Below, in pieces: positions 36,863 through 45,917 of a DNA stretch of 64,000 nucleotides; the stretch's first letter is position 1, and each line of letters opens with the position of its first letter. Source of the stretch: Sphingomonas sp. RIT328 (GTDB lineage: Bacteria > Pseudomonadota > Alphaproteobacteria > Sphingomonadales > Sphingomonadaceae); the NCBI RefSeq assembly GCF_000632225.1, contig NZ_JFYV01000005.1, forward strand, positions 1 to 64,000, given 5' to 3'. The position numbers and the translations under genes were made by a program. Below the pieces are notes generated by a model. The model did no database searches. It had not been told where the DNA came from and was given only the letters and a program-made list of their open reading frames with translations.

Positions 36863-37806
36863 CGGCTCCAACGAACCGGCGCGCCATCCACCGGGTCCAG
36901 GCGCGCGCAGCAGGCGCGCCGCCGCGCGCGCGGGTCCGACGCCTGCTGCTCGGCCTCGGCGCCCTGCTCGCCTGCCTGCTGCCGCAGGCGGTCGCGGCGC
37001 AATGCCGGATGGCGGCGCTCGCGGCGTTGCCCGAGCGGGCGCAGCTCCATTGGCCCGCGTCGGCGGGATCGCCGCCGCTGCCGCTCGTCCTGCTGCTTCA
37101 CGGCAGCACCGGGACGGGCGCGGAGATGCTGCGCGACAGCCGTCTCGCCGAGACCGCCGATGCGCGGGGATTCGCCGTCGTCGCGCCCGATGGCGGGATC
37201 GCGGGGACGCGCGGCTTCGTCTGGAACATTCCCGGCGTGCCGACGGTCAGCGGCGTGATGCCCGCGGCAGGCGCGCGCGACGACGTCGCCTATCTGACCG
37301 GGCTGATCGGGCGGCTGGTCGCGACCGGCTGCGTCGATGCGACGCGCGTCTATGCGACCGGCCTGTCGGGCGGCGGGCGGATGGCGTCCTGGCTCGGCTG
37401 CGTCGTGCCGGGCCGCTTCGCGGCGATCGCGCCGGTGGTCGGCCTGCGCGCTGGGCGACCGCGGCGGGAGGATCCGACGCAGCCCGATCCGGCAAGCTGC
37501 CGCCCCGACGTACCGTTGCCGGTGCTCGCCTTCGCCGGCGATGCCGACACGACCAATCCGATCGGCGGCGGCGGCGCACCCTATTGGCGCTATCCGCAGG
37601 CCGCCGCCCTGCAGCGCTGGGCGGCGCTCGACGGTTGCACGCGGGCCTATGCCCGGGCGCTCGACGCGCGCCATTACGAGCAGGGCTATGCGGACTGCCG
37701 CAATGGCACGAGCGTCGCGGTGCGCGTGCGGCGCGGCGGGACGCACAGCTGGTCGGTGGTCGACAACGACGCCTTATGGACCTTCTTCGCGGCGTATCGC
37801 CGCTAG
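36859..37806 (+). CDS. Exported PHB-depolymerase / feruloyl-esterase-like hydrolase (LpqC type)
   Basis: A 315-residue exported hydrolase. After a twin-arginine-poor but clear signal segment (LLLGLGALLACLLPQAVAAQ) the fold shows LVLLLHGSTGTGAEM, the nucleophile elbow TGLSGGGRMAS, the Asp in AFAGDADTTNP and the His in GGTHSW. These are features of the esterase PHB/LpqC family, which includes feruloyl esterases acting on plant polysaccharides. It is coupled to the preceding TonB-like gene by ATGA. The substrate is unknown. Confidence 0.87.
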   Translation: MTAPTNRRAIHRVQARAAGAPPRARVRRLLLGLGALLACLLPQAVAAQCRMAALAALPERAQLHWPASAGSPPLPLVLLLHGSTGTGAEMLRDSRLAETADARGFAVVAPDGGIAGTRGFVWNIPGVPTVSGVMPAAGARDDVAYLTGLIGRLVATGCVDATRVYATGLSGGGRMASWLGCVVPGRFAAIAPVVGLRAGRPRREDPTQPDPASCRPDVPLPVLAFAGDADTTNPIGGGGAPYWRYPQAAALQRWAALDGCTRAYARALDARHYEQGYADCRNGTSVAVRVRRGGTHSWSVVDNDALWTFFAAYRR

Positions 37807-37816
37807 ACCGCTTCCG

Positions 37817-38776
37817 TCACCCCTGCCGCTGCAACGCCTGCGCGGCGCCGGTCAGCGGCCCCTGGTCGAGCGTCGCGATCGCCCGCGGCACGGTGGCGAG
37901 CAGCCGCGCATATTTGCCGGTGCCGGCGAACACCGTCTGCATCCGCGGGGCGGCGAGCATCTGGCGGAGCGCCGCCGCGAGCTTGCCGGTGACGATCACG
38001 CCGTCCCAGCTGCCATAGGTCAGCACCAGGCTGCTCGCCTGCGTCCAGAACGCCTCGCACAGCATCTCGCAGGCGTGGCGGGCGAGCGGGTCGCTGCTGG
38101 CGGCGCGGGTGATCTCCTCGGGCGTGGTAAGCCGCGGCGGCAGCGCCTGCATCGCGGCGAGGCCGGTGTAGATCGCGACCAGCCCGCTGGCCGAGATCAG
38201 CGGCTCGGCGAGTACCGGATGACGATCGGGGAACAGCCGCGCGGTCAGCGCCGCCATCGCCGGTGAGCCGGGCGCGAAGCCGCCATGGCCGGCTTCGGTG
38301 GCGAGGACGTGTACCGCGCCGTCGGGCTTGCGGACCAGCACCGCGGCGCCGAGCCCGGTGGTCATGCCGAGAACGCAATAGGTGCCCGGCCGGTCGAGCA
38401 TCGGCAGCGACCCCGCCGCCGGGGTGAGCATCGCATGGCCGCCGCTCAGCGCCCAAGCCTCCGCCTCGAAATCGTTGAGGATCAACGGCGGCTGGCCGAG
38501 CATCGCCTGCAATCCCGAGCGTGAGACGAACCAGCGTGTCTGCGTGATCGAGATCGCGTCACCGCGCGCCAGCCCGGCGACCGCGATCGCCAGCCGCTCG
38601 GGCAGGCGCGACAAGGCGAGGTCCTGCTGGAATGCCGACAGCGCGCCCGACACGCTCGCGCCACGGTCGGCGCCATAGTGGCGCAGGCTGTCGGCCTGAA
38701 AGCCCGCCGCCGCATCGGTCAGCGCGAAGCGCAGCCCCTTGCGCCCGACATGCCCGACGATCCCCGTCGCCTCCAT
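37817..38776 (-). CDS. glk: Glucokinase
   Basis: A 319-residue glucokinase of the bacterial Glk family. The phosphate and sugar motifs LAIAVAGLARGD, LILNDFEAEAWALS (with catalytic Asp), GMTTGLGAAVLV and ATEAGHGGFAP are present, as is the late GVIVTGKLAAAL. The N-terminus usually reads DIGGTNARFAL; here it is VGHVGRKGLRFALTD, so the first phosphate loop has changed and activity should be checked. Family membership is clear. Confidence 0.88.
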   Translation of the reverse strand: MEATGIVGHVGRKGLRFALTDAAAGFQADSLRHYGADRGASVSGALSAFQQDLALSRLPERLAIAVAGLARGDAISITQTRWFVSRSGLQAMLGQPPLILNDFEAEAWALSGGHAMLTPAAGSLPMLDRPGTYCVLGMTTGLGAAVLVRKPDGAVHVLATEAGHGGFAPGSPAMAALTARLFPDRHPVLAEPLISASGLVAIYTGLAAMQALPPRLTTPEEITRAASSDPLARHACEMLCEAFWTQASSLVLTYGSWDGVIVTGKLAAALRQMLAAPRMQTVFAGTGKYARLLATVPRAIATLDQGPLTGAAQALQRQG

Positions 38777-39055
38777 CCCCGCCCCCCGTGGTATCGCTAT
38801 CGTTGCCGGGGGTATGCCGATAGGGATCGGGTGGTGGAAGTATTTTCTTCGTTTCCGTGCAGATTAGTCGTCAGACTAGTCGGCCGGATCGCAGGAAATC
38901 GTATTTGATATCTTTGCTTTCCGGCGTGAGCCGCGCGGCAATACGAAGAAGATTTGCGCGCGGAAGCGCAGAGAACGCCAGGCCTGTGCCGATCGGAAGT
39001 TCGCGCCGACGCATGGCTGGTCAGGCTGCCGCGTCCTCTGCGCCGCAACGCGACC
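38777..39055. other. Intergenic region upstream of glk with one palindrome
   Basis: 279 bases between glk and the convergent-facing ArsR stop. The only structure seen is TAGTCGTCAGACTA at 38865-38878, an inverted repeat with 5-base arms about 90 bases before the glk start; it could be an operator. The frames that cross this stretch have shadow-like composition. Confidence 0.5.
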
Positions 39056-39421
39056 CTAATCGTCGTCCAGGGCGGCGATGCCGTCGGCATTGCCCGCCGG
39101 TGTCGCGGCATAGGCGTTGATGATGCCCGGCAGCAGGCCGGGAAAGCGCGCCTCGATCTCGTCCCAGCGCGAATGGTTGCGCACCTCGACGCCGGCGCGC
39201 TCGCTGCGGATCAATCCCGCCTCGCGCAGGATCTTGAAATGGTTGGAGAGCGACGATTTGGGAATGACCCGGTCACCGACCGCCGCCAGCGCCGAACAGG
39301 CCTCGACACAGCCGGCGCGCATGATCCGCGCGAAGATCGCCGCACGTGCCGGATCGGACAGCGCATGCAGGATCGCCTCGGGCCGGACGTCGTCGATCGC
39401 GGGGTGAATCAAGGGCCTCAT
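39056..39421 (-). CDS. ArsR-family transcriptional regulator
   Basis: A 121-residue winged-helix regulator. ILHALSDPARAAIFARIMRAGCVEACSAL and the recognition helix IPKSSLSNHFKILREAGLIRSERAG are the ArsR signature; the wing follows as VEVRNHSRW. A longer frame upstream is rejected. It is divergent from an SDR gene, with an inverted repeat (ATTCC...GGAAT at 39466-39484) in between, and likely represses that SDR. No metal-binding cysteine pattern (CVC) is seen, so it is probably a non-metal sensor. Confidence 0.87.
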   Translation of the reverse strand: MRPLIHPAIDDVRPEAILHALSDPARAAIFARIMRAGCVEACSALAAVGDRVIPKSSLSNHFKILREAGLIRSERAGVEVRNHSRWDEIEARFPGLLPGIINAYAATPAGNADGIAALDDD

Positions 39422-39465
39422 CTTTTTTGCATATAGGGACTTGATCGCGACAGCGTTAGTTCCAG

Positions 39466-39484
39466 ATTCCCGAACTATCGGAAT
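39466..39484. promoter_or_regulatory. Possible ArsR operator
   Basis: ATTCCCGAACTATCGGAAT has 5-base inverted arms with a 9-base spacer and sits midway between the divergent ArsR gene and the SDR gene, 45 bases from each start. Overlapping half-sites AGTTC / GAACT also occur. Weak but well placed. Confidence 0.4.
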
Positions 39485-39528
39485 AGCGGTGCCGCCACGG
39501 TGCCGGGCCGAAACGGAAGGACGGACGT

Positions 39529-40275
39529 ATGGCAAGGCTTGCAGGCAAGGTCGCGGTGGTGACGGGCGCATCGAAGGGGATCGGCGCGGCGATCGCCGGC
39601 GCGCTCGCGGCAGAGGGTGCGTCGGTCGTGGTCAATTACGTGTCGAGCAAGGCCGGCGCGGATGCGGTGGTCGCCGGCATCGCCGCGGCGGGCGGCGAGG
39701 CGATCGCGGTGCAGGGCGACGTCTCGCAGGCCGCCGAGGCGCAGGCGCTGATCGCCACCGCGGTCGATCGGTTCGGCCGGCTCGACGTGCTGGTCAACAA
39801 TTCGGGCGTCTATGAATTCGCCGCGATCGAGGACGTGACCGAGGATCACTATCGGCGGCAATTCGACGTCAACGTGCTCGGCGTCCTGCTCGCGACGCAG
39901 GCGGCGGTGCCGCATCTCGGCGAGGGAGCGAGCGTCATCAACATCTCGTCGGCGATCACGCACGTCCACACGCCGCATGCGGCGGTCTATGCCGGAACCA
40001 AGGGCGCGCTCAACGCGATCACCGGCGTGCTTGCCAACGAGCTGGCGCCGCGCCGCATCCGCGTCAATGCGGTCAGCCCCGGCTTCGTCGTCACCGAAGG
40101 CTCGCGTGCCGCGGGCGTCGTCGGTTCCGAGATGGAGACGTCGCTCGTCGCGCAGACGCCGCTCGGTCGCGCCGGTCAGCCCGATGATATCGCCGGCGTG
40201 GTCGCGTTCCTCGCCTCCGACGACGCACGCTGGCTGACCGGCGAGACCATCACCGCGAGCGGCGGCATCCGCTGA
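39529..40275 (+). CDS. SDR-family oxidoreductase (FabG-like)
   Basis: A 248-residue classical SDR: VTGASKGIGAAIAG, VLVNNSGVYEF, INISSAITH with the Ser, YAGTK with Tyr and Lys, and SPGFVVTEG. The residue after strand two is Asn-Tyr (VVVNYVSS), common in NADPH-dependent enzymes with the A37/S/K pattern. The ending LTGETITASGGIR is standard for this group. Regulation by the divergent ArsR protein is likely. The exact substrate is unknown. Confidence 0.9.
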   Translation: MARLAGKVAVVTGASKGIGAAIAGALAAEGASVVVNYVSSKAGADAVVAGIAAAGGEAIAVQGDVSQAAEAQALIATAVDRFGRLDVLVNNSGVYEFAAIEDVTEDHYRRQFDVNVLGVLLATQAAVPHLGEGASVINISSAITHVHTPHAAVYAGTKGALNAITGVLANELAPRRIRVNAVSPGFVVTEGSRAAGVVGSEMETSLVAQTPLGRAGQPDDIAGVVAFLASDDARWLTGETITASGGIR

Positions 40276-40314
40276 TCCGCAGCCGCCACGCCCGCATCGC
40301 GCCGGCGTGGCGGC

Positions 40315-41685
40315 TCATCCGCCGAACAGTTGCGCCAGCCGCACGTCGGCGCGCAGCCCGAGCACCACGGCGCTCGGCACGTCGGTCCGGCGCTTCGGCG
40401 CGAACATCGGATCGGGGTGGAGGACATATTGCACCACGGGATAGATTTTGAATCCGTGCAGCGCCGCCCAGCCATAGCTGAACTCGCCGACGATCTCGTC
40501 GTGATGCGGCGCGCCGTGGCCCCCCGCCCGGGCGCGCAGGTCGCGCAGATTGCCGATCTGCTGGTCGCTGAAATGCGCGTCCGACAGGATGATGCCGACC
40601 GTATCCTCGTCCCGATGCCGGAAGGTGCCGGTCTTGACGAAGCCGGCGGAGACGAAGCTGTCGAGCATCTGGACGTTGCCGACGTTCCAGAAGCCGCGTG
40701 CGAACAGCGCGAGGTTGCGCGTGCCCGCGCCGGGCGCGCGCGCGATCGTCCGGTCGATCAGGCCGTAGAGTGCGACACGACTGCCGCCGAGCGCGGCCCG
40801 CGGCCGGCCGCTCAGCGCCGCCGATGCGCCGCTGCCGTCATAATAGGGGCTGGTCCCGCCATCGGTGTTGACGAAGACGCCGAGCTTGTACCGGCGCGGC
40901 AGCCGCTCCTGCGCGAAGCTCGTCTGATAGCCGAGTTCGCCGGCGAGCAGCACGCCGCTGCCCTTGCCGAGCGAGAAATCAAGCCCGCCCTTGCCGGGGG
41001 CATGCAGCGCCATATTATGCTCGGTGACCATGACCTGGACGTAACGCCGGTCGTCCACCGCGTAGCGCGCCTTCGCCGCCCAGGCCGAGAACGGGAAGCC
41101 GGTGATGCCGATGACGGGGATCGCGCCATAGCCGGTCAGGCAGATGATGCTGCTCATGAACGAGCAATTGAGCGGCGAATTGTTAAAATAGCTGTTTTCG
41201 TCGGCGCGGCCGACCAGCAGGTTGAGCCGGCCGAAATCATGTTCGATACTGAGCTGCGTCAACCGCGGGCCGGGGACCGGGCGGAAGGTCGATTGCAGGC
41301 TGATCGAATTGCCGATCACCTCGCGGCCGAGGCTGTCGCCGGTGAACCATGCGCCCTGGATATGCACGCGCGTCTTCGACAGGCCGAACAGCCGCTCGAG
41401 ATCGAGATCGGCGGTGCCGACGATGAAATGCGCCTCGCGCACCCCCTGCCGCGCACCGCCGATCGGGTTGCCGGCGACATTCTCGACGCCGTCGATGCCG
41501 AGGTCGACGCCGTCCGCCTGCAGGCCGCGCAGCGCCTTGCCGACCGCATTGTCATGCTGCCAGCGGGCGACGGCGGCGCCGTCCGCGGCGACGGGCGGTG
41601 GTGGCTGGATCGAGGCCGCCGCCGGGGCGGCGGGCGGCGATACGATCGCCTGCGCGGCGAGCAGGACTGCGAGGCTGGCGGACAT
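40315..41685 (-). CDS. Carbohydrate-selective porin, OprB-like
   Basis: A 456-residue outer-membrane protein. Signal peptide about residues 1-24. Segments such as VHIQGAWFTGDSLGREVIGNSISLQSTFRP, LLVGRADENSYFN, SFMSSIICLTGYGAIPVIGITGFPFSAWAAKARY and a late FKIYPVVQYVLHPD are typical of the OprB family that carries sugars across the outer membrane. ATG at 41685 has GGGAG upstream. The nearby glucokinase and SGNH esterase fit a sugar-uptake theme, though they are not in one operon. Confidence 0.83.
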   Translation of the reverse strand: MSASLAVLLAAQAIVSPPAAPAAASIQPPPPVAADGAAVARWQHDNAVGKALRGLQADGVDLGIDGVENVAGNPIGGARQGVREAHFIVGTADLDLERLFGLSKTRVHIQGAWFTGDSLGREVIGNSISLQSTFRPVPGPRLTQLSIEHDFGRLNLLVGRADENSYFNNSPLNCSFMSSIICLTGYGAIPVIGITGFPFSAWAAKARYAVDDRRYVQVMVTEHNMALHAPGKGGLDFSLGKGSGVLLAGELGYQTSFAQERLPRRYKLGVFVNTDGGTSPYYDGSGASAALSGRPRAALGGSRVALYGLIDRTIARAPGAGTRNLALFARGFWNVGNVQMLDSFVSAGFVKTGTFRHRDEDTVGIILSDAHFSDQQIGNLRDLRARAGGHGAPHHDEIVGEFSYGWAALHGFKIYPVVQYVLHPDPMFAPKRRTDVPSAVVLGLRADVRLAQLFGG

Positions 41686-41918
41686 CCACGTCTCCCTCGC
41701 CCGGTGCAGCCAAGCGCGGCCGGGCCACGCTTCCGATATAGACGCGCGCGCCAATGCACGGTCGCGAGGCGCTCCGATGATGGCGATCGGGGCGTTCTCT
41801 CATCCCGGATGCGCCGCCGCGTCGGGAGAGGTTGCCCGGACGGGTTATGGCCGGCACCGCCGCTGGCCACCGCACGCCGTCATGGTTAAGATGGCGGCCA
41901 TCGAAGCGGGAGACGGTG

Positions 41919-43046
41919 TTGACCAGACGCAGGCTGGCGGGTGTGGGGATCGCCCTTGCGGTGATGTCGGTGAGCGCGGCGTCGCCGCAGCGGATCGAGC
42001 GGATCGCGGACGTGCCCGCGCCGATGGCGGTGCTGCCGGTGGCGGTGCACGGCCGCGTCGTGCGCGACGGCGACGCCTTCGTCCGCCAATGGCCCGGAAG
42101 CTATTTCGAAGCCGGTTTCGCCGGGCCGGCGGTGGTCTTCCGGATCGGCAGCGGCGAGGTCGCCCTGCATCTGTCGGTCGACGGCGTCGCGGTGGAGACG
42201 CTCGTCAAGCCCGCGCCGGGTCTCTACCGGATCGACGGGCTGGCGCGCGGCCGGCATCGGCTGCGCATCGAGGTCGCGTCGGAGAGTCAGGCGGGGCCGA
42301 CGCGGATCGGGCCCTTCTACGCCGCGCAGGCCGCTGCCCCGCCGGCGCCCCGCACCCGCCGGATCGAGTTCATCGGCGATTCGCACACCGTCGGCTATGG
42401 CGTGACGTCGGCGACGCGCGACTGTTCGGAGGATGGCGTGTGGCGGACGACCGATACGTCGCAGGGGTTCGGCGCGCAGCTCGCCCGCCGATATCGCGCC
42501 GACTATCAGGTCAATGCGATCTCCGGACGCGGGGTGGTGCGGAATTACGACGGCTTTGCGGCCGATCCGCTGCCCGACGCCTATCCCTATGCGCTGTTCG
42601 ATCATCGCACCCCGGCGGCGGCGGTCGACTGGCACCCGCAGGTGATCGTCATCGCGCTCGGCACCAACGATTTCACCACGCCGCTCCACGCCGGCGAACG
42701 CTGGCCCGACCGGGCGGCGCTGCATGCCGATTACGAGGCGCGCTATGTCCGCTTCGTCCAGGACCTGCGGCGGCGCGCACCGCAGGCGCTGATCGTGCTG
42801 TGGGCGACCGACATGGCGCAGGGCGAGATCGAGGCGGAGGTCGCCAAGGTCGCCGCCCGGCTGCGCGCCGCGGGCGAGCGGCGGATCGCCTATGTGCCGG
42901 TCGACGGCCTCGCTTTCGCCGGCTGCCACAATCATCCCTCGCTCGCCGACCAGACGGTGATCGCGACGCGCATCGCCGCGGCGATCGATGCGCAGCCGCA
43001 GGTCTGGACGGCGCCGGCGCTCAGGCGATCAGCGCCTCGATCCTGA
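41919..43046 (+). CDS. SGNH/GDSL esterase with CE2-like N-terminal domain
   Basis: About 375 residues. A signal peptide (LAGVGIALAVMSVSAAS) is followed by a beta-rich domain (GSYFEAGFAGPAVVFRIGSGEVALHLSVDG) and an SGNH hydrolase domain with IEFIGDSHTVGYG, the GTND segment ALGTNDF and a late HPS (CHNHPSLAD). This two-domain form is characteristic of carbohydrate esterase family 2, which deacetylates xylan or other acetylated sugars. The TTG start is preferred because GGGAG lies six bases before it; GTG one codon earlier is close. It overlaps the convergent oxidase gene by 26 bases. Confidence 0.82.
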   Translation: MTRRRLAGVGIALAVMSVSAASPQRIERIADVPAPMAVLPVAVHGRVVRDGDAFVRQWPGSYFEAGFAGPAVVFRIGSGEVALHLSVDGVAVETLVKPAPGLYRIDGLARGRHRLRIEVASESQAGPTRIGPFYAAQAAAPPAPRTRRIEFIGDSHTVGYGVTSATRDCSEDGVWRTTDTSQGFGAQLARRYRADYQVNAISGRGVVRNYDGFAADPLPDAYPYALFDHRTPAAAVDWHPQVIVIALGTNDFTTPLHAGERWPDRAALHADYEARYVRFVQDLRRRAPQALIVLWATDMAQGEIEAEVAKVAARLRAAGERRIAYVPVDGLAFAGCHNHPSLADQTVIATRIAAAIDAQPQVWTAPALRRSAPRS

Positions 43047-45198
43047 TCGGCAGGTCGCGGACGCGGATGCCGGTGGCGTTGAACACCGCGTTGGCGACCG
43101 CCGCCGCGACGCCGATGATGCCGAGTTCGCCCAGGCCCTTGACCCCTTCCGGATTGACCGCGTCATCCGCGTCGGGGACCATGACGACGGTCTGGCTGCC
43201 GATATCGGCGGCGGTCGGCACCAGATAGTCGGCGAGATCGCGGTTCATGTAGACGCCGGTGCGCGGATCGATCTCGGTCTTCTCGAGCAGCGCCGAGCTC
43301 AGCCCCCAGCTCATCCCGCCGAGATACTGGCTGCGCGCGGCGAGCGGGTTGAGCACGCGGCCCGCGGCAAAGGCGCCGACGTGGCGCGGCACGCGGATCG
43401 CGCCGGTCGCGGCATGGACCGCGACCTCCACCATATGCGCGCCGAACGCCCAGGCGAGCGCATCCTCGGGCAGCGTCAGCAGCTTGATATGGCCGGCGCG
43501 GAGATCGTCCACCGCCGCCGGCTTGGCGCCCGGCGGCAGATAGTCGAGCCGGACGCTGCGCGCGCCTTCGGGCTGGCGGCGCAGCGCGGTGCAGGCGTCG
43601 GCGAGCGCATTGGCGAGCGAGGTGGTGGTCGACGACCCGCCCGAGATCCCCGCCGGCGGCAGCGCGGTATCGCCGAGCGCGACGGTGACGCGATCGAGCG
43701 GTACGCCGAGCCGCTCCGACGCGATCGTCGCGAGCAGGGTATAGAGGCCGTTGCCGATCTCGTGATGCGCGGTTTCGATCCGCACCGTGCCGTCCGCATT
43801 CTGGCTGAGGCGCAGCGCGACCGGGCCGATCTTGACCGGGCGTGCCGCCGCGGCGCAGCCATGACCGATCCACCAGCCGTCGCGCAGCCGCGCCCGCGGC
43901 CGCGGCGACCGCTCCGCCCAGCCGAACGCCGCAGCCGCGGCGTCGAAACAGCGCAGCAGCGGGCGCGTCGTGAACCGTTTGCCGGAGACCGGATCGACCG
44001 CGGTCTCGTTGCGACGGCGCAGCGCGATCGGATCGATCGACAGGGCATGCGCCAGCTCGTCGATCGCGCTTTCCATCGCGAACAGGAACGGGACCTCGGG
44101 CGGCGCCCGCATCGGCCCGGGCGTGTTGCGATCGACGCGGCCGAGCCGTTCCTCCGCCGCGACCGCCTCGGCGGCATAGAGGGCGGTGGAGACGTCGGCG
44201 CCTTCCATCGCGAAATCGTCGAAGCGCGAACTCGCCGTCGCCGCCTGATGGCCGACGCCGAGCAGCCGGCCGTCGGCATCCGCACCGAGGCGGATGCGAT
44301 GCCGCGTCTCGGTACGGTGGTTGGCGATCGTGAACTGGTCGCGGCGACTGATCTCGAGCCGTACCGGACGGCCGAGCCGGCGCGCGGCGAGCGCGCAGAT
44401 CGCGCTATGTTGCGACAGCGCGAGCTTGCCGCCGAAATGGCCGCCGATGAAGCGCGCGATCACCCGCACCTGCTCCGGGCGAAGGCCCAGCTGTGCGGCG
44501 AGGCCGTGCTGCGCCGCGACGACATAGCGCGTCGGTTCGTAGACGGTGAGCCGGTCGCCCTCCCACAGGCAGGTCGTGCTCGGCAGTTCGATCGGGTTAT
44601 GGTGCTGGATCGGCGTCGTATACTGCGCGTCGATCCGCACCGCGGCGGCGCCGAGCGCGGCATCGAGATCGCCGCTGCGGCGATCGTGATGCTCGGTCTT
44701 GATCGTGGTCAGCGGAACGGCCGCGCTGCGCGGATCGGCGAGGCAGGCGACCGGCGCTTCGCCGGCATAGCCGATGCGCAGGGCGGCGGCGGCCGCGGCG
44801 GCGATCTCGGCGGTTTCCGCGACGACGAGCGCGACGATCTGCCCGGCATAGCGGATCTCGGGCGAGGCGAGCGGCCGCCAGCTGCTGTTGGCATAGCCGC
44901 CCTGCATCAGATGATCGACCGGGCGGATCGCCTCGCCGACCTCGTCATGCGTCAGGATCAGCAATACGCCGGGCATCGCCTCGGCGGCGTCGCGATGGAT
45001 CGTGGTGACCCGCCCGCGTGCGATCGCGCTGACCGCAATGGCGGCATGCGCCATGCCGGGGACGCTCACGTCGCCGGGATACTCGGCCTGACCGCAGACC
45101 TTGAGCGGCCCGTCGATGCGCGGATGCGGCGCGCCGAGCCGGGCGACGGCATCGTCCCGGCGGGCGCGGACGCCCGATGCATCGGAGGGAGCGGTCAT
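43021..45198 (-). CDS. Xanthine dehydrogenase/aldehyde oxidase family, molybdopterin-binding subunit
   Basis: A 725-residue Mo-cofactor subunit resembling PaoC. IDGPLKVCGQAEYPGDV, the NPIELPSTTCLWEGDRLTVYEPTR region, FIGGHFGGK, GISGGSSTTTSLANAL and the catalytic glutamate in GVKGLGELGIIG are all present, so the protein appears intact. The 2Fe-2S and FAD subunits that such enzymes need (PaoA, PaoB) are absent on both sides: SURF1 lies upstream and the SGNH gene downstream. Upstream spacing to SURF1 is 134 bases. Substrate is probably an aromatic aldehyde or N-heterocycle; inferred from the family. Confidence 0.9.
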   Translation of the reverse strand: MTAPSDASGVRARRDDAVARLGAPHPRIDGPLKVCGQAEYPGDVSVPGMAHAAIAVSAIARGRVTTIHRDAAEAMPGVLLILTHDEVGEAIRPVDHLMQGGYANSSWRPLASPEIRYAGQIVALVVAETAEIAAAAAAALRIGYAGEAPVACLADPRSAAVPLTTIKTEHHDRRSGDLDAALGAAAVRIDAQYTTPIQHHNPIELPSTTCLWEGDRLTVYEPTRYVVAAQHGLAAQLGLRPEQVRVIARFIGGHFGGKLALSQHSAICALAARRLGRPVRLEISRRDQFTIANHRTETRHRIRLGADADGRLLGVGHQAATASSRFDDFAMEGADVSTALYAAEAVAAEERLGRVDRNTPGPMRAPPEVPFLFAMESAIDELAHALSIDPIALRRRNETAVDPVSGKRFTTRPLLRCFDAAAAAFGWAERSPRPRARLRDGWWIGHGCAAAARPVKIGPVALRLSQNADGTVRIETAHHEIGNGLYTLLATIASERLGVPLDRVTVALGDTALPPAGISGGSSTTTSLANALADACTALRRQPEGARSVRLDYLPPGAKPAAVDDLRAGHIKLLTLPEDALAWAFGAHMVEVAVHAATGAIRVPRHVGAFAAGRVLNPLAARSQYLGGMSWGLSSALLEKTEIDPRTGVYMNRDLADYLVPTAADIGSQTVVMVPDADDAVNPEGVKGLGELGIIGVAAAVANAVFNATGIRVRDLPIRIEALIA

Positions 45199-45332
45199 CG
45201 CGATACCTTTCGTCGGTCCGCATGGCGCAACGTGCGGACGGGCGGAGACGCTCCGTTATGTCATTCAAGCAGTTGAAAGAATCGGATATTCCTTTTTGCT
45301 GCCCGAGGGCGTCGGCCTCGGCGGACGCGCCG

Positions 45333-45917
45333 CTAGGCCGAGCGCCGCCGCAGCGCCAGCACGTAGATCACCGTCGCGACCGCGGCGAACAGGAACCATT
45401 GCACCGCATAGGACAGATGGTTGTTGGGCACCGAGGCGAGATCGGGGCGGCCGTTGGCGGCCAGGCCGAGCGGCGGCGTATCGGCGACGAGCAGCAGTGG
45501 CTGCGGGTGCCGGTCGAACACGGTGCCGATCAGCGAACGGCCGTCCGGCGCATGGCTGATGAAGCCGCGCACCGGCCCGCCCGGCCAGCGCCGCGCGAAC
45601 ATCGGGTCGGGCGTGGTGCCGAGCTGGACGAGCAGCCCGTCGCCGCAATCGGCGATCAGCCGGAACCCCGCCGCGCCGGCGCCGGCGAGGCGCTGCGCCA
45701 GCGGGTGGGGGCAGGCGGCATAGCTGCGGCGGAACAGCAGCCGGTCGTCGGCGCGCCGCGGGAAGGCGATCGGCGGGCGTGCCGGATTGGCGGCGAGCTG
45801 CGCCAGATAGGCCTGTTTCTGCGGTGCCCGATCGAGCCATTGCCACAGGCCGAGCGCGATCATCGCCGCGACCGCGAGCGCGACGATCACCGTCGGGAGC
45901 AGCGGCACGCGCCTCAT
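45333..45917 (-). CDS. SURF1-family cytochrome oxidase assembly protein
   Basis: A 194-residue protein with a membrane helix at each end (VIVALAVAAMIALGLWQWL, and VQWFLFAAVATVIYVLAL) and a periplasmic domain between them, the SURF1 layout. The family end motif PNNHLSYAVQWFLFA is clear. It is somewhat shorter than usual (220-250). The ATG overlaps the DUF983 stop. Last gene of the oxidase assembly cluster. SURF1 proteins help insert haem a. Confidence 0.88.
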   Translation of the reverse strand: MRRVPLLPTVIVALAVAAMIALGLWQWLDRAPQKQAYLAQLAANPARPPIAFPRRADDRLLFRRSYAACPHPLAQRLAGAGAAGFRLIADCGDGLLVQLGTTPDPMFARRWPGGPVRGFISHAPDGRSLIGTVFDRHPQPLLLVADTPPLGLAANGRPDLASVPNNHLSYAVQWFLFAAVATVIYVLALRRRSA

